Shown here in pieces: positions 15,603 through 26,362 of a DNA stretch of 64,000 nucleotides (positions are counted from its first letter, which is position 1; each line of letters begins with the position of its first letter). The notes under the pieces were generated by a model that was given only the letters and a program-made list of their open reading frames with translations, was not told the DNA's origin and did no database searches. The stretch is from Isoptericola dokdonensis DS-3 (GTDB lineage: Bacteria > Actinomycetota > Actinomycetes > Actinomycetales > Cellulomonadaceae). Where the stretch lies: NCBI RefSeq assembly GCF_001636295.1, contig NZ_CP014209.1, positions 496,001 to 560,000 of the forward strand, in the 5' to 3' direction. The translations under genes and the position numbers were made by a program.

Positions 15603-16921
15603 GGGCACGGTCGCGGCTCTGGTTCTCGGGTGCGGCGTGGATGGCGCCCGTCGCCGTCGGTCTCGGTGTCTTGCTCCTGTCGGCGAACGAGCTGTCGGGC
15701 GCCCCGAGCGCGGTGACCGCTGGTGTGCACGGCGCATGGCCCGTCATCGTCGTCGCACCTGTCGTGGCCACGGGTGCCGCGATCACCGGCGGGACCCTGC
15801 GTCGTGCTCAATGGCACGTGCGGCCGACGAGCCGCTCTACCGCCAGCCTCCTCGCCGAGACGTTGTGGCCCCACGTGGGTGCGGGGGTGCTCGCCCTCGT
15901 CGTCACGACCGTGATCGCGCTCGTCGACCTCCCGTACGGGGACTTTCCCGACCTGCGCCCGTTGGCGGCCGCAAGCGTCGTCGTCGTCGCTTTCGCCGTC
16001 CTCGGCTTTGCGCTCGGCCAGCGAGTGTGGATGCCCCTGGCGTTGGTTGCCGCGAGCGGTGGAACCTTCTACCTGCTCGCGTTCCGGGTCACGGTGGAAC
16101 CTCTGTGGCTGCGCCACCTCGGCGGGGTCGACGAGTGCTGTCAGGTGTACGAGACGCTGAGCAACCGTGTTCCCGCTGCGTCGATCCTCGCGGCCTGCGC
16201 ACTCCTGGTGCTGGGAGCAGTTGTCGTCGCCTTCCGCCCCCAACGCACCGGATCGGTGCTCGCAGGAGCCGGGACGGCAACAGTCCTGCTTGCCATGGGG
16301 GTTGTCCTGGTCAGCGGCATGGGCTCGTCCCCGGCGACGCTTCGTACGGGCGAGATGACTTGTCGCCAGGGCGTCGTCGAGTACTGCGTCTGGCCAGAGC
16401 AAGGCACGCGCCTCGCGCAGATGATGCGCGTCGGTGACACGGTGCTCGGTTCGGTGAGCTCCACGACCGGCGCCCCGCTACCGACGGCCTTGACCGCGTC
16501 CAGGGACCTACGAGCCGGGGAGAACACCTTCGAGGTCCCCGACAGTGACGACGACCTGGATGTGGCGAGAGAGATCGGTTCTGCCGCCGCGCCCGCACTC
16601 ACGAACCAGTGCGCACTTCGACTCGATCACGTGTCCGCAGGCGAGGACCGGTCGGTGCTGAAGCCAGAGGACGCAAGCCGGATGCTCGACGCACTCTGGA
16701 TCGCCAATGCGTGGTGGCAGGTCGGATCTCTGAGCGCTATGGGCTGGGACGAGACCGATGCCCTGAGCGAGGTCCTGGGTGAGGACCCCGAGCCGCTGGC
16801 AGGGCTACTCGGACTCCGCCCGCCAGCGCAGGCGGATTGGATCTCCGACGTCGGCAGAGCAGCGGCATCGTGCGACATTTCCGGGGCGCCTACGGTCCCC
16901 CGCGAGGGCGGCGATCGATGA
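15599..16921 (+). CDS. ABC-associated membrane protein with large C-terminal domain
   Basis: 440 residues. About six to seven hydrophobic segments lie in the first 240 residues (AWMAPVAVGLGVLLLSA, VIVVAPVVATGAAITGG, GVLALVVTTVIALVDL, VVVVAFAVLGFALG, ILAACALLVLGAVVVA, VLLAMGVVLVSGMG). A soluble ~190-residue domain follows, starting MTCRQGVVEYCVWPEQG; the CxxxxxxxCxWPE pattern recurs in actinobacterial ABC-linked membrane proteins of unknown role. The start overlaps the ATPase stop and the stop overlaps the next start, so the three are one translational unit. Probably a permease or sensor subunit. Confidence 0.75.
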   Translation: MRARSRLWFSGAAWMAPVAVGLGVLLLSANELSGAPSAVTAGVHGAWPVIVVAPVVATGAAITGGTLRRAQWHVRPTSRSTASLLAETLWPHVGAGVLALVVTTVIALVDLPYGDFPDLRPLAAASVVVVAFAVLGFALGQRVWMPLALVAASGGTFYLLAFRVTVEPLWLRHLGGVDECCQVYETLSNRVPAASILAACALLVLGAVVVAFRPQRTGSVLAGAGTATVLLAMGVVLVSGMGSSPATLRTGEMTCRQGVVEYCVWPEQGTRLAQMMRVGDTVLGSVSSTTGAPLPTALTASRDLRAGENTFEVPDSDDDLDVAREIGSAAAPALTNQCALRLDHVSAGEDRSVLKPEDASRMLDALWIANAWWQVGSLSAMGWDETDALSEVLGEDPEPLAGLLGLRPPAQADWISDVGRAAASCDISGAPTVPREGGDR

Positions 16922-17508
16922 GGTGGTATCTCGCTTCCCGCCGCCTTCGTAGTCTGCTGCTGGTCGTGGTGCTGTTCGCGCTGATCTCCGCCCTCGCGGG
17001 TGGTCTTGTGCTGACGCTTCCTGGAATCGTTCCGGGGCCACCACTCTCTCTTCCCGCTGCGCTCCTGCTCCCGAGCTTGTGCAGCTCTGCGGTCGTGGCT
17101 GTGTTCTCGGCCGACAGGATCTCGACAGAGGTGTTGTCCTCGAGGCCCCTTCGGCTACTTGATCACGGCAGCGTCCTGGCCCTTGTGTTGGTGGCCTCAG
17201 GCACTCTGGCTGCCGCAGCAGTCATCGGGCATGCGCCCCAGCTCTTCGGTGCCGCGCGTAACGTTGTCGCGTTCGCCGGCGTCGCCCTCTTCCTGAGGCC
17301 CGTTGCCGGTGACCGGTACGTCGTCGTGGTCCCCGCCCTGGCGACGCTCGCCATCGCTGCGCTCGGTGCCCCGGTCCGCAACGAGGGCTGGTTCTGGTTC
17401 TTGCGCGAAGCGTCGGCATCCTCGTGGGCAGGCGCGGCCACGCTGCTACTCGTCGGGACACTTGTCAGCCTCGCTGCAACTCGTCGGACACCTACTCGGA
17501 GGAGTTGA
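16918..17508 (+). CDS. Multi-spanning membrane protein, ABC operon
   Basis: 196 residues with about six hydrophobic helices (SLLLVVVLFALISALAGG, LPAALLLPSLCSSAVVAVF, SVLALVLVASGTLAAAAVI, NVVAFAGVALFL, VVVVPALATLAIAAL, GAATLLLVGTLVSLAA). The ATG overlaps the preceding stop (ATGA). No family motif recognised. It is presumably the second membrane component of the ABC system. The operon ends here; the hairpin at 17700 may terminate it. Confidence 0.75.
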   Translation: MRWYLASRRLRSLLLVVVLFALISALAGGLVLTLPGIVPGPPLSLPAALLLPSLCSSAVVAVFSADRISTEVLSSRPLRLLDHGSVLALVLVASGTLAAAAVIGHAPQLFGAARNVVAFAGVALFLRPVAGDRYVVVVPALATLAIAALGAPVRNEGWFWFLREASASSWAGAATLLLVGTLVSLAATRRTPTRRS

Positions 17509-17699
17509 TTCTCTCGCGGGGGAGAGGGGGAAGAGGGGGACCCCTCGCAAGCGCCCTGGTCAGTCGTTCCGATCGTGCCGATACCGGCGCTGCGCCCGCA
17601 GTTCGACGCGTTGTCCCTCACCGTGTTCCTCGTCGACCAGATGGGTGGTGTCGACTATCGGGGCGCGTGGAGCGCCCGCGGGTGACGTTGAATGTGGAG

Positions 17700-17738
17700 G
17701 GCTCCCTGAACAGCAGAAGTGCTGGTCAGGGAGCCTTT
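17700..17738 (+). terminator. Terminator-like hairpin, likely end of the ABC operon
   Basis: Stem GGCTCCCTGA with TCAGGGAGCC, inner CAGC/GCTG pairing, then TTT. It is the same two-part design as the tRNA-Val terminator at 13618-13660. Confidence 0.65.
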
Positions 17739-17758
17739 CGCATCGCCGGGTAGAGCAC
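17700..17758 (+). repeat. Right copy of the ~60-bp imperfect direct repeat
   Basis: Homologous to 13621-13680 and in the same orientation. No tRNA fragment precedes it. It could be an attachment-site scar or a terminator copied together with neighbouring DNA. Confidence 0.6.
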
Positions 17759-17972
17759 TGCTGGTCCATCTGCTGGTCTCTGTCCTTGGCCGGCAGCGGG
17801 CGGGGGCGTCCATCGTCGGACCGCCTCGGACGATCGACCCACGTCGAGGACGAAGCCATGCGACCACTCGGGTCGTCCTGGCCGACTGAGAACCGGTGTC
17901 ACCCATTCGTGCAGCGGTCCCAGGGCTGCGATGCCCTGGCCCTGCGGGACGGACCCCTGAGAGGCGGGCGGC

Positions 17973-18452
17973 TCAGGGCCCGTCGTCGAGCCGGAGATGG
18001 CGGCGCACCGCTGCCGCGGCGTCGCGCAGCTGGTCGAGCTGCTCGGGGGTGAGCGCGTCGACGAAGACCTCCTTGATCGCGCGAAGGTGCGGCAGGGTGC
18101 TGGCGTGGAAGGCGCGGTGGCCGGAGTCGGTGAGCACGACCCGCGAGCCCCGGGCGTCCTCTGCGCACGGTTCGCGACGGACCAGGCCGCGCCGCTCCAT
18201 GCGGCCGAGGTGACCGGACAGACGGCTGCGTTCCCACTCGATGTGTGCGGCGAGAGCGGAGGACCGCATGGCTCGGCCGTCCGCCTCGCTCAGTGCGAGG
18301 AGCACCCTGTAGTCCCCGCCGGAGAGTCCCGACTCCTCGTGCAGCCGGGCCTCGATGCGGGCGCGGACGATCTCGGAGGTCTCGATGTACGCCCGCCAGG
18401 CCGCGAGCTCGTCGTGCGTGGGGACCGGCCGGCGACGCCGTGGATTATCCAT
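17973..18452 (-). CDS. MarR family transcriptional regulator
   Basis: 159 residues, ATG at 18452 with GAGGAGGG before it. Winged helix-turn-helix: SGLSGGDYRVLLALSEADG, SSALAAHIEWERSRLSGHLGRMERRGLVRRE (recognition helix), and the DARGSRVVLTDSG wing. The C-terminal dimerisation helices follow. It diverges from the LLM flavin oxidoreductase gene with 73 bases between starts, so control of that operon, and of itself, is likely. The inducer is unknown. Confidence 0.88.
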   Translation of the reverse strand: MDNPRRRRPVPTHDELAAWRAYIETSEIVRARIEARLHEESGLSGGDYRVLLALSEADGRAMRSSALAAHIEWERSRLSGHLGRMERRGLVRREPCAEDARGSRVVLTDSGHRAFHASTLPHLRAIKEVFVDALTPEQLDQLRDAAAAVRRHLRLDDGP

Positions 18453-18525
18453 GGACCCTCCTCGGTTGTTGACGTGTGAATCATATGCGCCCCGGCGCGA
18501 CCTCACCGAGAAGGAGCGGCAGACC

Positions 18526-19596
18526 ATGGACGTCTCGCAGATCGAGTTCGGCATCGACAGCTTCGGCGACCGGCCGCGGGACGACCGGGGCGAGATCGTC
18601 TCGCACGCCGAGGCGATCCGTGCGGCGGTGGCCGAGGCGGTGCTCGCCGACCAGGTCGGCATCGACGTGGTCGCTCTCGGTGAGCACCACCGGCCGGAGT
18701 ATGCGATCTCCAGCCCGGAGACGGTGCTGGCCGGCATCGCGACGGCGACGAAGCGCATCCGGCTCGCCTCGGGGGTGACGGTGCTGTCCTCGGACGACCC
18801 GGTGCGCGTGTTCCAGCGGTTCGCCACCGTGGACGCGCTGTCCCACGGTCGCGCCGAGGTCATCCTCGGCCGCGGATCGTTCACCGAGTCCTTCCCGCTG
18901 TTCGGGTACGACCTGAAGGACTACGACGTCCTGTTCGAGGAGAAGATCAATCTCTTCCACCATCTGCTGAGCGAGCAGCCGGTCACCTGGGAGGGCACGA
19001 CCCGCGCGCCGCTGGACCAGGCCGACGTGTTCCCGAAGACCGAGTCGGGCCGGCTCCAGACGTGGGTGGGGGTCGGCGGGACACCCCAGTCGGTGCTCCG
19101 CACCGCCACCTACGGTTTCCGGCTCATGCTCGCGATCATCGGTGGGGCCCCGGACCGCTTCGCGCCCTACGTGGACCTGTACCGGCGAGCCCATGAGCAG
19201 CTCGGCACGACCCCTCAGCCGGTCGGGATGCACTCGCCGGGCTTCGTCGCAGCGACGGACGAGGAGGCCAAGGAGCTGTTCTACCCCGGCTACCGGGAGA
19301 TCCGCGACCGGATCGGTGCGCTGCGCGGATGGGCGCCGCTCCGCAGGGCGGAGTTCGACGCCGAGGTGGACGGCGGGTCGCTGTACGTGGGCTCGGTCGA
19401 GACGGTCGCGGCGAAGATCGCCCGCGCGGTGCGGGTGCTCGGCGCGGGCCGGTTCGACATGATCTACTCCGCAGCCGGCACCGTGTCCGCCACCGCGCGG
19501 CTGCGTTCGGTCGAGCTCTACGGCACCCAGGTCATCCCCCGGGTGCGCGAGATCCTGGCCGAGACCCCGAAGATCGCGGCAGGAGCGGCACGATGA
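18526..19596 (+). CDS. LLM class flavin-dependent oxidoreductase
   Basis: 356 residues, luciferase-like TIM barrel. Family landmarks are [52 protein letters not shown], and [20 protein letters not shown]. These enzymes use FMN or F420 to oxidise small substrates, usually with an NADPH-linked partner. The F420/NADP-type reductase overlaps its stop (ATGA), and this pairing supports a flavin or deazaflavin redox role. AAGGAG stands 10 bases ahead of the ATG. Divergent from a MarR gene that probably controls it. Confidence 0.9.
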   Translation: MDVSQIEFGIDSFGDRPRDDRGEIVSHAEAIRAAVAEAVLADQVGIDVVALGEHHRPEYAISSPETVLAGIATATKRIRLASGVTVLSSDDPVRVFQRFATVDALSHGRAEVILGRGSFTESFPLFGYDLKDYDVLFEEKINLFHHLLSEQPVTWEGTTRAPLDQADVFPKTESGRLQTWVGVGGTPQSVLRTATYGFRLMLAIIGGAPDRFAPYVDLYRRAHEQLGTTPQPVGMHSPGFVAATDEEAKELFYPGYREIRDRIGALRGWAPLRRAEFDAEVDGGSLYVGSVETVAAKIARAVRVLGAGRFDMIYSAAGTVSATARLRSVELYGTQVIPRVREILAETPKIAAGAAR

Positions 19597-20330
19597 GCCC
19601 CGCCACCACGACGGTCGGGATCCTGGGTGCCGGGAAAGTAGGAACCGTCCTGGCCCGGCTGGCCGTGGCTGCGGGCTTCCAGGTCCTCATCTCCGGCTCC
19701 GGCGACCCCGAGAAGATCGCTCTCACCACGGAGGTCCTCACGCCGGGCGCCCGGCCGGTCCGGTCCGCCGAGGCGGCGGCGGCCGCGGACGTCGTCGTGC
19801 TCGCCCTGCCGCTCAGCAAGCACCGCGACATCCCGGTCCGGGAGCTGGAAGGCAAGCTGGTCGTCGACGCGATGAACCACTGGTGGGAGATCGACGGCCC
19901 CCGGGACGCGGTCGTGCCGCCCGGACTCTCCTCCAGCGAGCTGGTCCAGCAGTTCCTGACGGGTGCGCGGGTGGTCAAGGCGTTCAACCACATGGGCTAC
20001 CACGACCTGGAGGACGGGGCCCGACCCGTGGGGCCGGGGCGCAAGGGGATCGCCGTCGCCGGAGACTCGCCGGCGGACGTCGTCGCGGTGTCGGAGCTGG
20101 TCGACTCCCTCGGGTTCGACGTGCTCGCCATCGGCGACCTCGCGTCGGGGGTCCGGCTCGAACCAGGCAACCCTGCCTTCGGGGCGAACGTCGACGTGGA
20201 GGACCTCCGCGCCCTCACCAGCGGCCCGGTGCCCGTCGCGCCGAGCGACGTCGTGCAGGCCGCCACGGCGCGGCATAGCGTGACGTCGGACCGTGCGCGG
20301 GATCGCGCGGACGCGGAGGCGAGCACATGA
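19593..20330 (+). CDS. NADPH-dependent F420 reductase-like protein
   Basis: 245 residues. Rossmann motif [21 protein letters not shown] at the N terminus, [31 protein letters not shown] and [20 protein letters not shown] match F420:NADP oxidoreductase-like (NpdG/YwnB-type) proteins. It likely passes electrons between NADP and a flavin or F420 for the LLM enzyme encoded just upstream. Both ends overlap neighbours by four bases. The extension after about residue 225 is charged and variable. Confidence 0.85.
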   Translation: MSPATTTVGILGAGKVGTVLARLAVAAGFQVLISGSGDPEKIALTTEVLTPGARPVRSAEAAAAADVVVLALPLSKHRDIPVRELEGKLVVDAMNHWWEIDGPRDAVVPPGLSSSELVQQFLTGARVVKAFNHMGYHDLEDGARPVGPGRKGIAVAGDSPADVVAVSELVDSLGFDVLAIGDLASGVRLEPGNPAFGANVDVEDLRALTSGPVPVAPSDVVQAATARHSVTSDRARDRADAEAST

Positions 20331-21649
20331 GGTCGATGATCCCCGACTACCTGGACGGGGCGCTGTCCGACGTCGGGGCGGACGACTCCGGTGCGACGGC
20401 GGCCTACATCCCTGAGCTCGCGGCGGCAGACCCCGACCGGCTCGGCGCCGTCTTCGCGACGATCGACGGCCGTGTCTACGGCGCGGGCGACATCGACGTG
20501 GAGTTCACGATCCAGTCGATCTCGAAGCCGTTCGCCTACGCGTTGGCGTTGTCCGACCGTGGGTTCGAGCCCGTCCTCGCCAAGGTCGGGGTCGAGCCTT
20601 CCGGCGAGGCGTTCAACGAGATCTCCCTGGAGGACGGGACCGGGCGCCCGCTCAACCCGATGATCAACGCCGGCGCCATGACGACCCACGCCCTCACCGG
20701 CCCGGAGGGGGCCGACCCCGCCCGCCGCGTGGAGCGCGTGATCGACGGCCTCTCGGCCTTCGCGGGCCGCCGACTGCGGGTCGACGAGGCGACGTGCACC
20801 TCCGAGATGCAGCATGCGCACCGCAACCTGGCGATCGCGCACATGCTGCGCAGCCACGAGATCTTCACGGAGGACCCCCGTGGCGTGGTGGAGGGCTACC
20901 TGCGCCAGTGCTCGGTGCTCGTCACGGCGCGGGACCTGGCCATGATGGCTGCCACGTTGGCCAACCGTGGTGTCAACCCGCTCTCGGGTCGGCGCGTGGT
21001 CGGCGAGCGGGTGGTCCGGCAGGTGCTGAGCGTCATGGCCACCTGCGGGATGTACGACGCCGCGGGAGACTGGGCGACGCAGGTCGGCATCCCCGCCAAG
21101 AGCGGCGTCGCCGGTGGGATCATCGGCGCTCTGCCGGGACAGATCGGCATCGCGACCTTCTCTCCCCGCCTCGACATGCACGGCAACAGCGTCCGCGGCG
21201 TCTCGCTCTTCGAGCGGTTCTCCTCCGACATGGGACTGCACGTGATGGAGGTGCCGCCCGCCGCGCGCACCGTCGTGCGGTCCCACAGCGTCCGCGGCAG
21301 TGCGCAGGACGCTGTCCGGGTCCTCCGGCTGCAGGGCGGGATCCGGTTCGCCGGGGCGGAACGGTTCGTCCGGGAGGTCATGGACAGCCCGCCGACCGAA
21401 CCACGAGTCGTCGTCGACGTCTCCGCGGTGTACTCCATCGACGACGTCTCGCGCCGGATGCTCCTCGAGCTCGTGCGCCGGCTCACCCTGGACGGTCGCG
21501 ACGTCTACCTTGTCGACCCGGAGGTGATCGTCCCCGACCCGGACCCGGGCGAGGGCGGTCGGTTGACGGTCGTGGGCACGGTGGAGGAGGTCGCGGTCAG
21601 GGTGGACGGGCGCGGCGTCCCGTCCGCGAGACCGGAGGTCGACGCATGA
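20327..21649 (+). CDS. glsA: Glutaminase with C-terminal STAS domain
   Basis: 440 residues. Serine-dependent beta-lactamase-like glutaminase: catalytic SISK in [16 protein letters not shown], then [25 protein letters not shown], and [19 protein letters not shown]. Converts glutamine to glutamate plus ammonia. Residues from about 325 form a STAS-like domain ([22 protein letters not shown]), as in mycobacterial and other actinobacterial glutaminases. The ATG overlaps the reductase stop, which ties it to a redox operon with no obvious metabolic link. Confidence 0.92.
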   Translation: MRSMIPDYLDGALSDVGADDSGATAAYIPELAAADPDRLGAVFATIDGRVYGAGDIDVEFTIQSISKPFAYALALSDRGFEPVLAKVGVEPSGEAFNEISLEDGTGRPLNPMINAGAMTTHALTGPEGADPARRVERVIDGLSAFAGRRLRVDEATCTSEMQHAHRNLAIAHMLRSHEIFTEDPRGVVEGYLRQCSVLVTARDLAMMAATLANRGVNPLSGRRVVGERVVRQVLSVMATCGMYDAAGDWATQVGIPAKSGVAGGIIGALPGQIGIATFSPRLDMHGNSVRGVSLFERFSSDMGLHVMEVPPAARTVVRSHSVRGSAQDAVRVLRLQGGIRFAGAERFVREVMDSPPTEPRVVVDVSAVYSIDDVSRRMLLELVRRLTLDGRDVYLVDPEVIVPDPDPGEGGRLTVVGTVEEVAVRVDGRGVPSARPEVDA

Positions 21650-21706
21650 GCGCCGAGCCGCGGAGCGGGGCCGGGTGCCGGGCCACCGGCTCGCCGGAAC
21701 GGTTGA

Positions 21707-23645
<1,939 letters not shown>

Positions 23646-23712
23646 GTGTTCTCCTCAGGGCTTGGTCGAGCTGCTTCTCCTCTACGACACCACGTGGCGC
23701 GTCGGGATGGGA

Positions 23713-23733
23713 GTTACTGGGAGGGACCCCCAG
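23713..23733. promoter_or_regulatory. AGGGACYCCC operator-like element, copy 1
   Basis: TTACTGGGAGGGACCCCCAG, 68 bases upstream of the leftward alcohol dehydrogenase start. Less conserved than copies 2 and 3 but with the same TAC-N4-AGGGAC core. Confidence 0.5.
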
Positions 23734-23753
23734 CCGCCGCGCCTGTCGAAAGA

Positions 23754-23775
23754 GGTACCGCGAGGGACTCCCGCG
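23754..23775 (+). promoter_or_regulatory. AGGGACYCCC operator/promoter element, copy 2
   Basis: GGTAC followed by four variable bases and AGGGACTCCCGCG, then 15 bases to CTACGGTG, 30 bases before the XRE regulator ATG. Copy 3 at 26235 has the same sequence, spacing and CTACCGTG box, so this is probably a regulated promoter with CTACSGT near -10. Confidence 0.6.
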
Positions 23776-23804
23776 ACCCGGGTCGTCGGCCTACGGTGAA
23801 ACGC

Positions 23805-24719
23805 ATGGAGAACAGGGCAGAGGTGCGCGAGTTCTTGACCTCGCGCCGCGCGAAGCTCGACCCGAAGGACGTCGGACTACCTGCGGGCACGAACCGCCGG
23901 GTGGCCGGCCTGCGACGGAGCGAGGTCGCCACTCTCGCCGGCGTGAGCGTGGAGTACTACACCAAGCTGGAGCGCGGCACGATCAGCGGCGCTTCCCCGG
24001 AGGTCCTTCACGCGATCGCCATGGCGCTGCGGATGGACGACGCCGAGCGGGCACACCTGTTCGACCTGGCCCAGGCGGCGAGCCCCGTGGCTCGGCCGCC
24101 GCGCAGGCGCAGCCCGAAGCGCTGGACGCCCCACGCGAGCCTGCAGTGGACGCTGGATGCGGTCACGGTCGGCCCCGCCTTCGTACGCAACGGCCGCATG
24201 GACCTGCTGGCGGCGAACGCGCTGGGCCGAGCGTTCTACCAGGACGCCTACGACATGCCCGGCCAGCCGTCCAACATCGCCCGGTTCACCTTCCTGGACC
24301 GGCGCGCGTTCGACTTCTATCCGGACTGGGACTCCTTCGCCGAGATCACGGTGTCGATCCTGCGGACCGAGGCAGGTCGTGACCCGCACAACAAGGCGCT
24401 GCACGACCTGGTCGGGGAGCTGTCCACGCGGAACGACGAGTTCCGCCGCCTCTGGGGAACGCACGACGTGCGTCACCACGGCACCGGCTTCAAGACTTTT
24501 CACCACTCGGTCGTCGGCGAGATGACGCTGGCCTACGAGGGCATGGAACTGGAGTCCGAGCCGGGTCTGACCTTGACGATCTACGCCGCCGAGCCCGGGT
24601 CGCCGTCGGCCGAACGGATGCAGCTGCTCGCGTCCTGGGCGGCCAGCGAGGAGCGCGACGCCGCCGCGCCGGCCGGCGACGAGCAGCACACGGAGACCGG
24701 CGGCCGACCGTCCGACTGA
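23805..24719 (+). CDS. XRE-type helix-turn-helix regulator with MmyB-like ligand domain
   Basis: 304 residues. An N-terminal HTH (about residues 30-75: RRVAGLRRSEVATLAGVSVEYYTKLERG) is followed by a helical ligand-binding domain (WTLDAVTVGPAFVRNGRMDLLAANALGRAFY, RFTFLDRRAFDFYPDW, VGEMTLAYEGMEL). Relatives are often autoregulated and control nearby oxidoreductase genes. The three AGGGACYCCC elements in this cluster, one in front of this gene itself, are good candidates for its sites. The C-terminal tail is acidic and probably disordered. Confidence 0.88.
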   Translation: MENRAEVREFLTSRRAKLDPKDVGLPAGTNRRVAGLRRSEVATLAGVSVEYYTKLERGTISGASPEVLHAIAMALRMDDAERAHLFDLAQAASPVARPPRRRSPKRWTPHASLQWTLDAVTVGPAFVRNGRMDLLAANALGRAFYQDAYDMPGQPSNIARFTFLDRRAFDFYPDWDSFAEITVSILRTEAGRDPHNKALHDLVGELSTRNDEFRRLWGTHDVRHHGTGFKTFHHSVVGEMTLAYEGMELESEPGLTLTIYAAEPGSPSAERMQLLASWAASEERDAAAPAGDEQHTETGGRPSD

Positions 24720-24729
24720 GGAGGCTGCA

Positions 24730-24777
24730 GTGAAGATCACCCTGCGCATCGGCGACGACTTCCACGCTCAGGAGTAG
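24730..24777 (+). pseudogene. Truncated cyclophilin-like gene remnant
   Basis: GTG start, 15 codons (VKITLRIGDDFHAQE) and an early TAG. The opening K-I-T-L-R-I-G-D resembles the first strand of small cyclophilin-like fold proteins. A GAGGAGG ribosome-binding site is still present before the start, and nothing coding follows. I read it as the 5' stump of a deleted gene. Confidence 0.4.
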
Positions 24778-24850
24778 CCGGCGCGCCTGCGGCAGCGGAG
24801 CAGTAGGTCTCCGTCGTGATCCCGGACCGAGGGTCCGGTGGTCCGTCTCG

Positions 24851-26095
24851 TCACGCCTCGACGGTGTCCGGCTCGCCGGTCGGAGCGTCAACCACGGACT
24901 CGCGTGCCGCGCGCCGGTCCCTGACGACCAGGGCGCTCAGCGGCAGAAAGTACAGCGCCGCGATCGCCGCTCCCACGACGACCGGTCCGGTCGCGCCGAG
25001 GGCCGACTCGAGGGCGATCCCGCCGATCCAGGACCCGACCGCGGTGCCGACGTTGAACGCCGAGGTGCTCAGCGCGGAGGCGAGCGTGGGCGCTTCGTCG
25101 GCGTATCCGACGGCTTTGCCGATGAGGATCGGGTTGGTCGACATGCCGAACAAGCCCAGCAGGAACACCAGGAGGACGGTGGCGGTCGGCGAGTGCGAGA
25201 AGAGAGCCAGGCCGACCAGAACCAGGAAGGTCGCGGCGGCGGCGGTGAAGAGCACGCCGTAGGGGCGGTGCGTACCGAGGGCGCCGCCGAGGTTGGAGCC
25301 GATCAGCGCGCCGACGCCGTAGGCGAGCAGCACCAGCGGGACGGCGGACGGGGCCATGCCGGTGTTCTCTGTGAGCAGCGGAGAGATGAAGCTGTATGCG
25401 GCGAGCGAGGAGCCGCAGACGATGGCCGCGCCGCCGAGGACGAGCCAGATCCGCAGGTCACGAAGGCCGGCGATCTCGGCCTTGACCGAGGGCACCGGGG
25501 CGTTGCCGGACTCGATGGGCACCTGCTTGAGGATGGGCACGACGGCGACCAGCGCGAGAGCTGCCAGCGCCCAGAACGGGCCGCGCCAGCCGACGGACTG
25601 ACCGGCGAACGCGCCGAGCGGGACGCCGATGACGTTGGCGAGCATCCCCCCGCCCAGGACGATGCCGAGCGCGCGGGAGCTGCGCCGTGGTCCAACTGCC
25701 TTGGCGGCGACGACGGCAGCCACGGCCCAGAACGCACCGGTGGCCAAGGCCGTCACGAAGCGCATGCCGAGGACCAGCGGGAAGCTCGAGGCCAGCGCGA
25801 CGACGAGGTGACCGATCGCGAACACCACCAGCGACAGCGAGAGCGCGAGGCGGCGCTGCAGCTTGAGCGTCGCGATCGCCATCAGGGGGGTCCCGACGAT
25901 CATCCCGACAGCGAAGACGGTGATCATCAGGCCCGCGTCGGCGACGCTGACGCCGAGGTCGGTCGCGATCTCGGGGAGGATGCCGGCGACGATGAACTCG
26001 GCGGTGCCCATCAGGAACACCCCGGCCGCGAGGACATAGATCAGCAGCGGCAGCCGGGAGGTCTCGGTGGCGGAAGGAGTGGATGCTTCGGACAT
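24851..26095 (-). CDS. MFS transporter, sugar/drug efflux type (AraJ-like)
   Basis: 414 residues, ATG at 26095 (MSEASTPSATETSRLPLL). Twelve hydrophobic helices beginning LLIYVLAAGVFLMGTAEFIVAGILPEIATDLGVS, the typical AraJ/DHA1 opening (GxxEFxxxGxLPxIAxDL). The loop motif A is divergent (KLQRRLALSLS). Likely a proton-driven exporter of small organic molecules. It is divergent from an SDR gene; both read out of a region holding the third AGGGACYCCC element, so they may respond to the same regulator. Confidence 0.92.
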   Translation of the reverse strand: MSEASTPSATETSRLPLLIYVLAAGVFLMGTAEFIVAGILPEIATDLGVSVADAGLMITVFAVGMIVGTPLMAIATLKLQRRLALSLSLVVFAIGHLVVALASSFPLVLGMRFVTALATGAFWAVAAVVAAKAVGPRRSSRALGIVLGGGMLANVIGVPLGAFAGQSVGWRGPFWALAALALVAVVPILKQVPIESGNAPVPSVKAEIAGLRDLRIWLVLGGAAIVCGSSLAAYSFISPLLTENTGMAPSAVPLVLLAYGVGALIGSNLGGALGTHRPYGVLFTAAAATFLVLVGLALFSHSPTATVLLVFLLGLFGMSTNPILIGKAVGYADEAPTLASALSTSAFNVGTAVGSWIGGIALESALGATGPVVVGAAIAALYFLPLSALVVRDRRAARESVVDAPTGEPDTVEA

Positions 26096-26234
26096 GACGG
26101 GGCAGGGTCCTTCGGACGGGAGCGGAGTGCGGGGCAGGGGCCGCGTGGCCGGATGAGCCGGGACGGGGGCCGTGCCGCTGGCCACGATCCATGCGACCAC
26201 GCCTCGCGCTCGCGTGGGAGGCCCGCCCGATGGA

Positions 26235-26256
26235 GGTACTCGCAGGGACTCCCGCG
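26235..26256 (+). promoter_or_regulatory. AGGGACYCCC operator/promoter element, copy 3
   Basis: GGTACTCGC then AGGGACTCCCGCG, 15 bases, CTACCGTGG. Matches copy 2 at 18 of 22 positions and in spacing. It lies between the divergent MFS and SDR genes and points towards the SDR. Confidence 0.6.
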
Positions 26257-26362
26257 CCGCTCGACGGCTGCCTACCGTGGAGGAGGTGGACGGCGCTGTG
26301 GGCGGGCATGCTCGTTGGACCGACCCGTCGCCCACCGCCCTCGAGAACCGACGGAAGGACGC

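Larger units (their letters stand above)
17509..17972. other. Intergenic stretch without a recognisable gene
   Basis: 464 bases between the ABC operon and the MarR gene. It contains a short open stretch (VPIPALRPQFDALSLTVFLV..., 17571-17685) that I cannot assign, the terminator-like repeat at 17700-17758, and otherwise no coding signal. It probably marks the right junction of the tRNA-Val island. Confidence 0.5.
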
